61,434 nucleotides of DNA, taken from contig CAUYUJ010018563.1 in NCBI GenBank assembly GCA_963575745.1, forward strand, positions 1 to 61,434, read 5' to 3'. Both the position numbers and the translations under genes were made by a program. The DNA comes from Prorocentrum cordatum. Lineage: Eukaryota > Sar > Dinophyceae > Prorocentrales > Prorocentraceae. Shown here piece after piece: positions 10,546-19,076 of this stretch. How positions within the stretch are numbered: the stretch's first letter is position 1; every line of letters starts with the position of its first letter. The notes below the pieces were generated by a model. That model saw only the letters and a list, made by a program, of their open reading frames with translations, did not search any database and was not told the DNA's origin.

Positions 10546-10790
10546 GCATAATACTGATAACCATACAATTACAAGAGTACTCATCATAATACTTGCAAGC
10601 GTAATAACAATACGACGACTAATCATACTAATAAGCATACTAATATTCAAAAGAAAAAGACGAAGAAGACTACGCTAATACGACGAAAAAGAAGACTACC
10701 ACTGCGAATGCGAATGCTAGTGATACTTATAATAATAGTACTACGACTAAGAACACATAGTAACACTAAGCATACTCAAAGTAATAATAA
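10545..10790. repeat. AAT/ACT/AAG-type degenerate triplet tract
   Basis: A-rich triplets (AATACT, ACTAATAAG, AAAAAGACGAAG) in the same register as the neighbouring GAT and GGA arrays. It is a small version of the 1 kb tract at 44650-45650. Confidence 0.75.
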
Positions 10791-10850
10791 GAGGAGGAGG
10801 CGGAGGAGGAGGAGGAGGAAGACAATGAGGATCAGGAGGAGAAAGATTGA
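10790..10850. repeat. GGA triplet tract
   Basis: (GGA)n closing the triplet mosaic. Confidence 0.8.
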
Positions 10851-10989
10851 GGGGAGGGTGCTCTGTCGCTACAGCGCCAGGACCGCATGCACAAGGGCCC
10901 CGCGCACATCCTGGAAGACCCGCGCAAGAGCGTTCAGTCGCCCCTCCTTCCAAACACCGTTCCCAAGGAGGAGGCCTCTTGCTGCCTGA

Positions 10990-11145
10990 TGCTGCTGCTG
11001 CTGCTTCTCATCCTCTCTCCCTTCTCCTTCTCCTCCTCACCTCTCCTTCTCCTCGCTCCTCCCTCCCCCTGGCCCCTCCTCGCTCCTCCCTCCCCCTCCT
11101 CTCCTCCTCTTCATTCTCCTTGCTCCTCTTGCTTTGTCCTAAGAT
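10990..11145. repeat. CTCCTC pyrimidine-rich tract
   Basis: GCTGCT, then mixed TCCTC/CTCCC pyrimidine sequence. No gene signal; some + frames read Leu/Ser. Confidence 0.6.
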
Positions 11146-11344
11146 CATGGCCCCTGTTCCTGCTCGCGCCTTGCTCCTTGCTCTTCATCGTGGGCCGCCT
11201 CGCTCCCTCATTGCCCCCTTTAGTCGCTACTTCCCATGCTGTAGAGGTCTCCGGCCTGTGCCGCCGATCTCGGACGCGCCAGGATGTTTTGTGCGAGCTG
11301 GTCCTGATTAGCAGTTTGTGAGCTCTACCTCGAGGAGGCAGGAT

Positions 11345-11582
11345 AGAGGATGAGGAGGGAGGAGGCGGTGGAGGAGGATGGGGGTGGGGAAGAGGAGGAG
11401 CGGCGGAGGAGGAGGAGGTATAAGGAGGAGGAGGAGCGGCGATGGAGGAGGAGGAGGAGGAGGAGGAGGAGGAGGAGGAAGATGAAGACGAGGAGCGACG
11501 GAGGAGGAGGAGGAGGAGGAGGAGGAGGAGGAGGAGGAGGAGGAGGAGGAGGAGGAGGCGGAGGGGAAGGATCAAGAGGGGG
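11345..11582. repeat. GGA triplet repeat
   Basis: Long (GGA)n with a short GCGACGG and an AAGATGAAGACGAGG interruption. Purine-rich strand on +. Confidence 0.9.
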
Positions 11583-11778
11583 AGGAGGATGTTCGCAGTC
11601 GCCTCAGCCTGTTTGTCTAGGATTGACTGTTTACCTCGTGTCCGTCTGTCGAGCTTGATGGCGGACTAGTTCCCGGACAGTTTGGCTCGCTGGTGTGTGG
11701 TTGGGCGGATCGTTCCTTCCTTTCATATGTATCTCTCTCTCTCTCTTCTCTTATCGAAAACGCCTTCGGCGAATCACC

Positions 11779-11880
11779 GCCGACCCCTTTCGCCTATGAC
11801 ATAGGCGTAGGGGTCGGCCAAACTTTGCATAAACGTTTGGCCACATAGTATGCGGCCAAACGTTTGTGTAAAGTTTGGCC
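11779..11880. repeat. Two adjacent perfect or near-perfect hairpins
   Basis: Hairpin 1 at 11779-11818: GCCGACCCCT pairs with AGGGGTCGGC around a CGCCTATG/CATAGGCG inner stem. Hairpin 2 at 11816-11880: GGCCAAACTTTGCATAAACG pairs with the reverse complement of the right arm with few mismatches. They share three bases. There is no ORF between them. They could be a short inverted-repeat element or a structured RNA. Confidence 0.7.
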
Positions 11881-12004
11881 ACGCTATTGGACCATGCGTT
11901 CCCCCAGCCGTTGTGGAAGCCCTTCGGGAAACACGTGGGGAAGGAAGAAGAGGATGAGGAGAGGAAGGACACAGGAGGATGAGGAGAAGGATGAGGAGAC
12001 CTTT

Positions 12005-12360
12005 TGTGAGCTTCTTTGGTCTGGGAGCTTCCTGGGGGATTCTTGGCAGCATCTTGGGTGCCTCCTTGGGAGCTTCTTTGGGGCATCTTTGGCCGTCTTA
12101 AGGCGTTCCTGGCCCGTTGACGCCGTCGGAAGCCGTCTTGGGAGCCTCCCTGGGCCGTCTTGGTGCCCTCTTGGGGCGCTTCAGGGCCGTCTTGAAGACC
12201 ATCTTGGGCGTCTTGCATGCCTCTTCGGCCGCCTTGGGGCCCTTTGGGGGCCGTCTTGGGAGCCTTTTGGGCCGTCTTGGGGCCGTCTTGGAGGCCTCGT
12301 TGGCGATCTTGGGGCAGTCTTGGGAGCCTCTTGGGCCGGCTTGGGCAGGCGGGAGACCGT
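12005..12360. repeat. CCGTCTTGGG-type degenerate minisatellite (+ orientation)
   Basis: Irregular units of 10-33 bp around GGGCCGTCTTGGGGCC. They keep long frames open on both strands (Leu/Gly/Trp/Arg on +; Pro/Lys/Asp on -). The same family appears at 14260-14470, 15820-16330 and 16490-16900, and in the opposite orientation at 59090-59760 and 60430-61434. Confidence 0.75.
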
Positions 12361-12539
12361 TTTGAAGCGAATGCCAACATCTTTCACGCACCGTTGGAAC
12401 AGCATTTTTTCCCAACCATCATGTGGTGTTGGGTCCTCGTTTTGAAGAGAGCGCCCCGCGTTTCTTCCTCCTTCCTCCTCCTCCCCCTGCTCCCTCCTCT
12501 CACCTTTGTCTATGCTCTATCGCATGTCCATGTCGGCAT

Positions 12540-13535
12540 ACCCCTCACACGGTTCGTGGCCACGTAGGGAGTTCCACCGAGGGCTCCTGTGGCAGCGTCC
12601 ACATGCGCCCTCCCCGCCCGCCGCATGCCAATCTCGGCGCGCCCCTCACACGGTTCGTGGCCCCATTGGGAGCTCCATCGAAGGCCCCAGTGGCAGCGTC
12701 TTCATGCGCCCTCCCCGCCTACCGCATGCCCATTTCGGCACACCCACCCCTCACACGGTTCGTAGCCCCATGGGGAGCTCCACCGAAGGCCCCAGTGTCA
12801 GCGTCCACATACGCACTCCTCGCCCACCGCATGCCCATTTCGGCGCACAACCCACACGGATCGTGGCCCCATGTGTAGCTCCACCGAAAGCCCCAGTGGA
12901 AGCGTCCACATGCGCCCTCCCTGCGCGCCGCATGCCAATCTCGGTGCACCCCTCGCACGGTTCGTGGCCCCGTAGGGAGTTGGGCCGAAGGCCCCTGGCA
13001 GCGTTCACATGCGCCCTCCCCGCCCAACGCATGCCAATCTCGGCGCACCCCTCACACGGTTCGTGGCCCCATTGGGAGCTCCACCGAAGGCCCTTGTGGC
13101 AGCGTCTTCATGCGCCCTCCCCACCTACCGCATGCAAATTTCGGCGCACCCCTCACGGTTCAGGGAGCTCCACCGAAGGCCCCAGTGGCAGCGTCCACAT
13201 GTGCCCTCCCTGCCCGCCGCATGCCAATCTCGGTGCACCCCTAACACGGTTCGTGGCCCCGTAGGGAGTTGGGCCGAAGGCCCTTGTGGCAGCGTTCACA
13301 TGCGCCCTCCCCGCCCGCCGCATGCCAATCTCGGCATGCCCATCCCTCACACGGATCGTGGCCCCGTAGGGAGTTGGACCGAAGGCCCTTGTGGCAGCGT
13401 TCACATGCGCCTTCCTCGCCCACCGCATGCCCACTTCGGCGCACCCCTCACACGGATCGTGGCCCCATGGGTAGCTCCACCGAAGGCCCCAGCGGAAGCG
13501 TCCACATGCGCTCTCCCCGCCCGCCGCAGGCCGCC
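12540..13535. repeat. 101 bp satellite, about 10 copies
   Basis: Unit: CACACGGTTCGTGGCCCC, then GGGAGCTCCACCGAAGGCCC, then CAGTGGCAGCGTCCACATGC, then a CCTCCCCGCC and ATGCCAATCTCGGCGCACCC tail. GGTTCGTGG or GGATCGTGG starts lie at 12551, 12652, 12757, 12858, 12959, 13058, (13157), 13248, 13353 and 13454, so spacing is 91-106 and mostly 101. The copy at 13157 lacks about 10 bp. Some copies read GGGAGTTGGGCCG in place of GGGAGCTCCACCG. Frames through it are open but meaningless. Confidence 0.9.
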
Positions 13536-14090
13536 GGAAGGCTTGAGGAAACAGCTGGAGCAGTTTGCGGCGCGCACGAAACGGTGCAGGAGGGAGGCGA
13601 CGGCTCTCGCCGGGGAGCCAGGCTTCACCGAGTTTATCCGTGAGGCCAGACCTGGGGAGCTGGCCCGCCCGAGCAGCGCCTTCTCTCGATTGTCCAACTG
13701 TTTGGCCTCGCGCCGCGGGCGACCCCCGCGCGTCGCTGGAATCCTCTCGGGGCGACCAGCGCGCGTCGCGGGAACTCCGTGCTGCGCTCTGCCCAGCATT
13801 TCGCTCGCCCGTTGTTGCTCTGCCCAGCGGCCATATCTTTGCCCGCTCTTCGCCAGCCAGCTAGCTCTCTCTGCTCCGCGCAGCGGACGACCCGAGCCCG
13901 TCGCTGGGACCCCGTCGGGGCAACCGGCGCGCGACGCGGGGACTCCGCGCTGCGCTACGTCTGCAGCCGTGGACGCTGGAGTGCGCGGGCGAAGAGGGAG
14001 AAAAACAAGGGAAGTGCCATCTTGGACGGTCTAGATTTCTTCGCGCCCCCCATCGAACAGATCGCGGACAGAGAAAACCGCCCCGAAAGC
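13536..14090. other. GC-rich stretch downstream of the satellite
   Basis: A + frame at about 13536-13680 has mixed charged composition (LEQFAARTKRCRREA) but no recognised domain. About 13720-13950 contains a GGACGACC/CGCGNGTCGC motif repeated three times, at about 13725, 13760 and 13900. No further feature is visible. Confidence 0.35.
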
Positions 14091-14270
14091 CCTATGGGAA
14101 GCTCCACCGAAGGCCCCAGTGACAGCGCCCGCGTGCCGCCGCCATCCCACCGTGGCGCACCCGTCGCGCGCTTCATGCCCCCATAAGGAGCTCCGCCGAA
14201 GACGGTGCTCACGATTGCGGCACTCGCCGCTGCGTACGGTTGTGTCTTTCGCCTGGGTAATTTTGGCCTC
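14091..14270. repeat. Solo satellite unit plus conserved terminal module
   Basis: TATGGGAAGCTCCACCGAAG, CAGTGACAGCGCCCGC and CATCCCACCGTGGCGC form one unit (a near-identical copy is at 17944-18008). It is followed by GAGCTCCGCCGAAG, then a tail (GTGCTCACGATTGCGGCACT, then GCGTACGGTTGTGTCTTTCG). The tail is the same terminal module that ends the arrays at 48532-48615 and, inverted, 58556-58640. Confidence 0.7.
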
Positions 14271-14470
14271 TTCGGCCCTTCTTGGCCCCTTGGGCCGACT
14301 TGGAGGCCGCTTGGGGGTTCTTAGGCCGTCTTGTGCCATCCTGGAACCGTTTTGGGCCGTCTTGGTAGATTCTCGGGCGCAGTTGGAGGCATCTTAGATC
14401 CCCTTGGGCCGTCATGGAGTACATTTTGGCCGTCTCGGAAGCATCTTGGAGGCCATGTCGGGCGAGCTTG
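14270..14470. repeat. CCGTCTTGG-type degenerate minisatellite
   Basis: Units such as GGGCCGTCTTGGTAGATTCT. It directly follows the satellite terminal module. Confidence 0.65.
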
Positions 14471-14815
14471 GCCGTTTAAAAGGTGATTTGAGCGACGGGA
14501 AACGTAGTTTCGGCGGAGTCCCGGGTGGCTGGCGGCATTGGCCGAAACCCCAAGCTGAGTTTTGAAGATAGCCGGGCATTTTTGACAAGTGTAGCGCGCC
14601 AGGCACCCAAAAACATGGTTGTCGGGATTCCTACGCCACGGATCAAATTGACTGTTGCGTTTTGGCGATTCCGAGTCGCGCCAGAGCGGCGTTTTTGGGA
14701 CTTCAACACCGCGAATCATCGTAACTGTTGCGCCTTCATGATCGCGAACCGTTCCACAACGCTAATTCTGGTACGGCGATCCTGAGAACCCGCGAAGCTC
14801 GTGCATTGTTTGAAA
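14470..14815. other. Unassigned low-repeat stretch
   Basis: Moderate GC. Two loosely similar sub-blocks (GGATCAAATTGACTGTTGCGT and CGAATCATCGTAACTGTTGCG, about 80 bp apart) suggest an old duplication. No ORF of interest. Confidence 0.35.
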
Positions 14816-14819
14816 AGAA

Positions 14820-14881
14820 TGTGCGCGGCGCTAAGACGAGAGTCACATTTTGAAAAGGAGCCGCCCTCAATCCGTGAAGCT
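14820..14881. repeat. 58 bp repeat GTGCGCGGCGCTAAGGCGAG, copy 1
   Basis: GTGCGCGGCGCTAAGACGAG, then CACATTTTGAAAA and CCGCCCTCAATCCGTGAAG. Three more copies follow at 15478-15711. Confidence 0.75.
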
Positions 14882-15477
14882 CTCCTAGTTTTTCGATTGG
14901 CCATCTCAAAATACACCTGTACCCGTCTCCAACCACCCATCGGCCTCCATCCTTTTCGGGAGCGGCTATCACAAGAAGGACCTCCGCTACCAGTTCATCC
15001 GCTTCTATTTCTACCTGTGACTTCCGTCTCATCGGCCTGCTTTAGTGTTTTCGCTGCTTGTTTTGTTCTGTCGTCCTTTTCTTCCCTTGTCCTCTGCCGT
15101 CTCTTCCTCTTTCGCTCTGCTCCTCTTGCTCTGTTGTGTTCTCCGGCTCCCCCGTAGGACTGTTAGAAATAGGGACAATTATTCCTTCCTTGTGCATGCC
15201 CCTCTGCTGCGGCGCGTAGTTGGCGCCCTTTCGCCCTCTGCCCCTCTGGTTCCTCCTCCTCCTCTTGTTTGCATAATGTTGTGTTGAATTATTGGCGTGG
15301 CCTTTTGGGCCACCTTGTAGGGGTATCACACAACTTATTTACAGCCGCGGGGCTGATACGTTTCCAAGGGAATCCGTATCGTTGGCATTCTCTACTCCTG
15401 CCCGTTCTGTCTGATGTTGGACGAGCATCGTGTGGTTTGGTGGGGATGAGCGCCAGACAGAAGTTTGTCGATTGAAT

Positions 15478-15711
15478 GTGCGCGGCGCTGAGGCGAGAGC
15501 CACATTTTGAAAACGGCCCGCCCTCAATCCGTGAAGTTTTTTTTTTGCGAAGTTTGAAAAAGAATGTGCGCGGCGCTAAGGCGAGAACCGCATTTCGCAA
15601 ACCACCCGCCCTCAACCCATGAAATTCAAGCACGGTAATTTTCAACGATTGTGCTGGGCGCTAAGGCGAGAACCGCATTTTGAACACCACCCGCCATCCA
15701 TTTGTGAAGCT
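15478..15711. repeat. 58 bp repeat, copies 2-4
   Basis: Copies start at about 15478, 15567 and 15652, each running from TGTGCGCGGCGCT or TGTGCTGGGCGCT to the TGAAG end. A T-run separates copies 2 and 3. Confidence 0.75.
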
Positions 15712-15800
15712 GTTGCCAATTGTTCGGTTTCAGGGTCATAAGCGGTGAGGACGTCTCAGGCGAAACGGGGTGCGACAGGGAAACGTTATTTATGAGGAGA
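15703..15800. repeat. Dispersed block TTTGTGAAGCTGTTGCCAAT, copy 1
   Basis: Continues TTTCAGGGTCATAAG, then GTCTCAGGCGAAACG, GGGTGCGACAGGG and TTATTTAT. A second copy starts at 21435, directly after the assembly gap. The GTCTCAGGC-AAACG core is also inside the 0.77 kb units at 22.8-26 kb. Confidence 0.7.
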
Positions 15801-15819
15801 AGGAATGGAGGCTTGTTAT

Positions 15820-16330
15820 GGGCCTTTCGGAGGCCTCTTGGAAGCCTCTTTGGGCTTTCGGGGGCCTCTGGGGACTTTTCGGGGGCCTCTTTGGCCGTCT
15901 TCCGGTGTTCCTGGCCCCTTATGATGCCGTCGCAAGCCGTGTTGGGATCTCTTTGGACCGACTTGGGGGCCTCGTGGGGCGCTCGAGGGCCGTCCCGTAG
16001 GCCACTTCGAGCGTTTTGGAGACCTTTGGGGCCATCTTGGGGCCCACTTTGGGCCGTCTTGGAGGCTTCTTGGGGTCGTCATGGGGTTACCTTGGCAAAA
16101 GCAGAATCCTTCAAAAACTTAGCCAATTCAATCATATTGGAGGACCTCATCGGAGGCCTCTTGGGCCGTTTTGAGGCCATCTTGGGCCGTCTTGGGGGCA
16201 TGATGGGGCCATGTTGGGGTCTCTTGGGGCCGTCTTGATTGTCTTGGAGGCATCTTGAATGCCATCTTGAGGCACTCTGGCCGTCGGAGAGGCCATGTTG
16301 AGCCGTCTTGAGGGATTTGTTGCGGACGTT
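15820..16330. repeat. CCGTCTTGG-type degenerate minisatellite
   Basis: Units such as GGGGGCCTCTTTGGCCGTCT, broken at about 16085-16145 by a short unrelated A/T-richer segment. Confidence 0.65.
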
Positions 16331-16399
16331 GAGGTTGTTTCCGGTCCCTTCTGGGCGGCCGGCGCGGCGCAGTTGACCGACGCCCCAGGGGGATTATTT

Positions 16400-16490
16400 T
16401 CGGGAAAAGGAAGCCAGCAGGGGGCGGCGAATCCTGCGGCCGGCCCATCCCGCCACCGTGCTTGGGTTGTGGGTCCGATGCTTTGTGGAG
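16400..16490. repeat. Repeat-family spacer shared with 59765-59830
   Basis: CCCATCCCGCCACCGTGCTT and GGGTTGTGGGTC match, in reverse complement, about 59765-59795 (GGCACGGTGGCGGGATGGGC). Both lie in the middle of the same minisatellite family, showing an ordered higher-order unit. Confidence 0.55.
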
Positions 16491-16905
16491 GTTCGTTGGG
16501 ATCTCGTTGGAAGCTTTTCGGGGGCCTCTTGGAGGGAGTTGTGAAGCCTCGTGGTGACCGTTTGGCGGCCTCTTCTGGGCCTCTGGGGGGCCTCTAGGGA
16601 CCTCTTTGAGAGTCTTTTGGAAGTCTCTCGGGTTCTTTTTGGGGCCCCGTTCGGCTTCCTGGGGGCGTCTTGGGGCGAAAAGTTCGAATCCTCTGTTCAT
16701 CTTCCCTTTTTTGGGGCCGTCTTGGGGCCCTCGCGGGCCGTCTTCGGCGCCTCTTGGGCCGTTTCCGGGCGTTTTGGGGCCATCTTGGAGCCCTATTGGG
16801 GGTCTTTTGGGAACGTTCTTGGAGACTCTTGGTGGCCTCTTCGTCCGTCTTGGGGCCGTTTTGGGCGTGTCGGAGCGCTCTTGGGCCGTCTTGGCGGCAT
16901 TGGAG
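16490..16905. repeat. CCGTCTTGG-type degenerate minisatellite
   Basis: Dense units including the spacer GTTCGAATCCTCTGTTCATC at about 16682, whose counterpart in reverse complement is at about 59550-59572. Confidence 0.65.
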
Positions 16906-17269
16906 GGCTTGCCCCCCCTCCCGTCCCCGTTTCCCTGGCCAGACCGCCCCCGCACCCTGCCCTGTGCGGCGTGGGGGCGGCCCCGGAAATGGAAGATCCC
17001 CCCTTTCTCCCCCCCTCCCCAGCAGAGTCATCCCTGCATTCCCCCCAGCAGAGCTGAAGCTCAGGCTGAAGTTTCTTTTCTTTCAACTCACGCGCCGCAT
17101 CCGCGGATTTTCCCCTCCCCTTGGAGGCGTGGAAGCCCCTGGCCTCGACCGCGGACAACACCGAGCATTTCGCGAGCTTCAAGCAGCGGTTCTCGGAGGG
17201 AACTCTTCATGGACACCATGCCGATCGTCGCTGGCGTCGCTGCCGACCCCCAACCTGCTGCTGCTGCTG

Positions 17270-17513
17270 CTCCGCCTCCTCATCTCCCTTCCTCCGCGTC
17301 CTCTCCTCTTCCTCCCCCCTCACTCCCTCCTTCCTCCTCGCTCCTCCCTCCTCCTTCGTCTACTCTACTGTCCTCTCCTGTACTCTCCTCTCCTGTACTG
17401 TCCTCTCCTCTCCTCTCCTCTCCTCTCCTCATCCCTCCTCTCCCTTCCTCCCCTCCCTCCTCCCTCCTGCCTTCTCTACCCTCCTCCCCTCCTCTCTCCT
17501 CCCTCCCCCCTCC
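17270..17513. repeat. TCCTC/CTCCC pyrimidine tract
   Basis: About 240 nt of almost pure pyrimidine with TCCTCTCCTC and TACTG interruptions, ending exactly where the spliced-leader relics begin. Confidence 0.75.
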
Positions 17514-17611
17514 TCCGTGGCCATTTTGGCTCAATCCATGTTGGCTCAAGTCATGGCCCAAGCCATGCCAGGGTCAAGGCATTTCTGGCCCAAGCCGCTC
17601 CTTTGCTCAGG
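17514..17611 (+). other. Spliced-leader copy followed by tandem truncated relics
   Basis: 17514-17535 matches the 22 nt dinoflagellate spliced leader (D at position 1, then CCGTAGCCATTTTGG...AAG) at 20 of 22 positions. It is followed without a gap by 17536-17550, CCATGTTGGCTCAAG, which is 14/15 to the leader's last 15 nt. Next come degraded units 17551-17562 (TCATGGCCCAAG), 17563-17578 (CCATGCCAGGGTCAAG) and 17579-17594 (GCATTTCTGGCCCAAG), and perhaps 17595-17611. Each successive unit begins where the previous one ends. Such relics are known to arise when trans-spliced mRNA is copied to cDNA, inserted, transcribed and trans-spliced again. The gene body downstream is not visible because a hexanucleotide array takes over by 17690. 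Confidence 0.7.
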
Positions 17612-17644
17612 GCATCGTCGCGCTGCTCCGAGCGGCGAGCAGCC

Positions 17645-17690
17645 CCCCCACATCACCCCGGGCGGCCGAGGCGAGCGCCGCACACGCACA
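17645..17690. repeat. Lead-in block of hexamer array, copy 1
   Basis: CCCCCCCACATCACCCCGGG, then CGGCCGAGGCGAGCGCCGCA, identical to 18007-18050 and placed identically relative to the following CACGCA units. Confidence 0.85.
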
Positions 17691-17945
17691 CGCACACGCA
17701 CACGCACACGCACACGCACACGCACACCTACACCTACACCTACACCTACACTACACCTACACCTACACCTACACCTACACCTACACCTACACCTACACCT
17801 ACACCTACACCTACACCTACACCCACACCCACACCCACACCCACACCCACACCCACACCCATATCTACACCTACACCTACACCTACACCTACACCTACAC
17901 CTACACCTACACCTACACCTACACCTACACCTACACCTACACCTA
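17688..17945. repeat. Hexanucleotide array 1 (CACGCA, CACCTA, CACCCA, CACCTA)
   Basis: Homogeneous blocks of hexamer variants in order. It ends abruptly at the solo satellite unit (17944-18008). Open frames (Thr-Pro; His-Leu; Thr-Tyr) are by-products. Confidence 0.95.
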
Positions 17946-18008
17946 TGGGAAGCTCCACCGAAGGCCCCAGTGACAGCGCCCGCGTGCCGCCGCCATCCCA
18001 CCGTGGCG
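17944..18008. repeat. Solo satellite unit between the hexamer arrays
   Basis: TATGGGAAGCTCCACCGAAG through CATCCCACCGTGGCGC, practically identical to 14092-14160. Confidence 0.85.
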
Positions 18009-18612
18009 CCCCCCCACATCACCCCGGGCGGCCGAGGCGAGCGCCGCACACGCACACGCACACGCACACGCACACGCACACGCACACGCCTACACCTACA
18101 CCTACACCTACACCTACACCTACACCTACACCTACACCTACACCTACACCTACACCTACACCTACACCTACACCTACACCTACGCCTACGCCTACGCCTA
18201 CGCCTACGCCTACGCCTACGCCACCTGCACCTGCACCTGCACCTGCACCTGCACACCTACACCTGCACCTGCACCTGCACCTGCACCTGCACCTGCACCT
18301 GCACACCTGCACTGCACCTGCACCTGCACCTGCACCTGCACCTGCACCTGCACCTGCACCTGCACCTGCACCTGCACCTGCACCTGCACCTGCACCTGCA
18401 CCTGCACCTGCACCTGCACCTGCACCTGCACCTGCACCTGCACCTGCACCTGCACCTGCACCTGCACCTGCACCTGCACCTGCACCTGCACCTGCACCTG
18501 CACCTACACCTACACCTACACCTACACCTACACCTACACCTACACCTACACCTACACCTACACCTACACCTACACCACACACACACCTACACCTCACACA
18601 CACATCTACACC
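18007..18612. repeat. Hexanucleotide array 2 (CACGCA, CACCTA, CGCCTA, CACCTG, CACCTA)
   Basis: Begins with the same 44 bp lead-in as array 1. The central CACCTG block is about 280 bp. The end degenerates to CACACACACCTA. Array 1 plus the solo unit plus the start of array 2 form a segmental duplication of about 360 bp. Confidence 0.95.
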
Positions 18613-18710
18613 TATGAGTGAAGTCTCCGGGTCCTCCCGAGTCGCGCGGGAGGGGTCGAAAGCTCAGCGGGATATGTAAAGCACGTTTGATTGGAGCAAG
18701 ACGCGTCGAC

Positions 18711-18732
18711 GGCATCTTGGCTCAAACCGGTT
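18711..18732 (+). other. Weak spliced-leader-like sequence
   Basis: GGCATCTTGGCTCAAA matches the leader 3' part at most positions, and about 15/21 over the full length. It lies about 360 bp upstream of the copia gag start. Could be an old relic or chance. Confidence 0.2.
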
Positions 18733-19076
18733 AGTGAGAGGCCTCACTCAGAGTGCGAATCCTACCCGCGGCGGCCCAGCCTCCAGCCTTTTTCCATACC
18801 CAGACAAACGAGCAAGTCATCACTTCGACGCTGTTCCTCTACAACATCCCCTACATGCTCTTCCCCTCGTGCCTGATCGGCTCGAGGGTTTGCTGCAGCT
18901 CAGTTTCCACGGCGGACACGCCGGTCTATTTTTACCTCCTCTACCAGACTGCGGAGGAGGAGTGCGTGGAAAACAACGTGGTAGCGGAGCAGGTGCGATC
19001 TCGTACCTGCTCCCAGTGCGCGAATGCCGAACGTCGTTCCCGAACGCACGGACAGTACAACACCCTGCGCGACATC

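Noticed and set aside
12540-13535. CRISPR-like regular array
   Set aside because: Units repeat in full with no unique spacers, lengths are 91-106 bp, and the context is eukaryotic; it is a satellite.
17688-18612. Telomeric repeat
   Set aside because: Hexamers are CACCTA, CACGCA and CACCTG variants, not TTTAGGG or TTAGGG type, and lie internally.
16670-18679. 669-codon + frame
   Set aside because: Made of minisatellite plus hexanucleotide array (Thr-Pro and Ala-Pro repeats).
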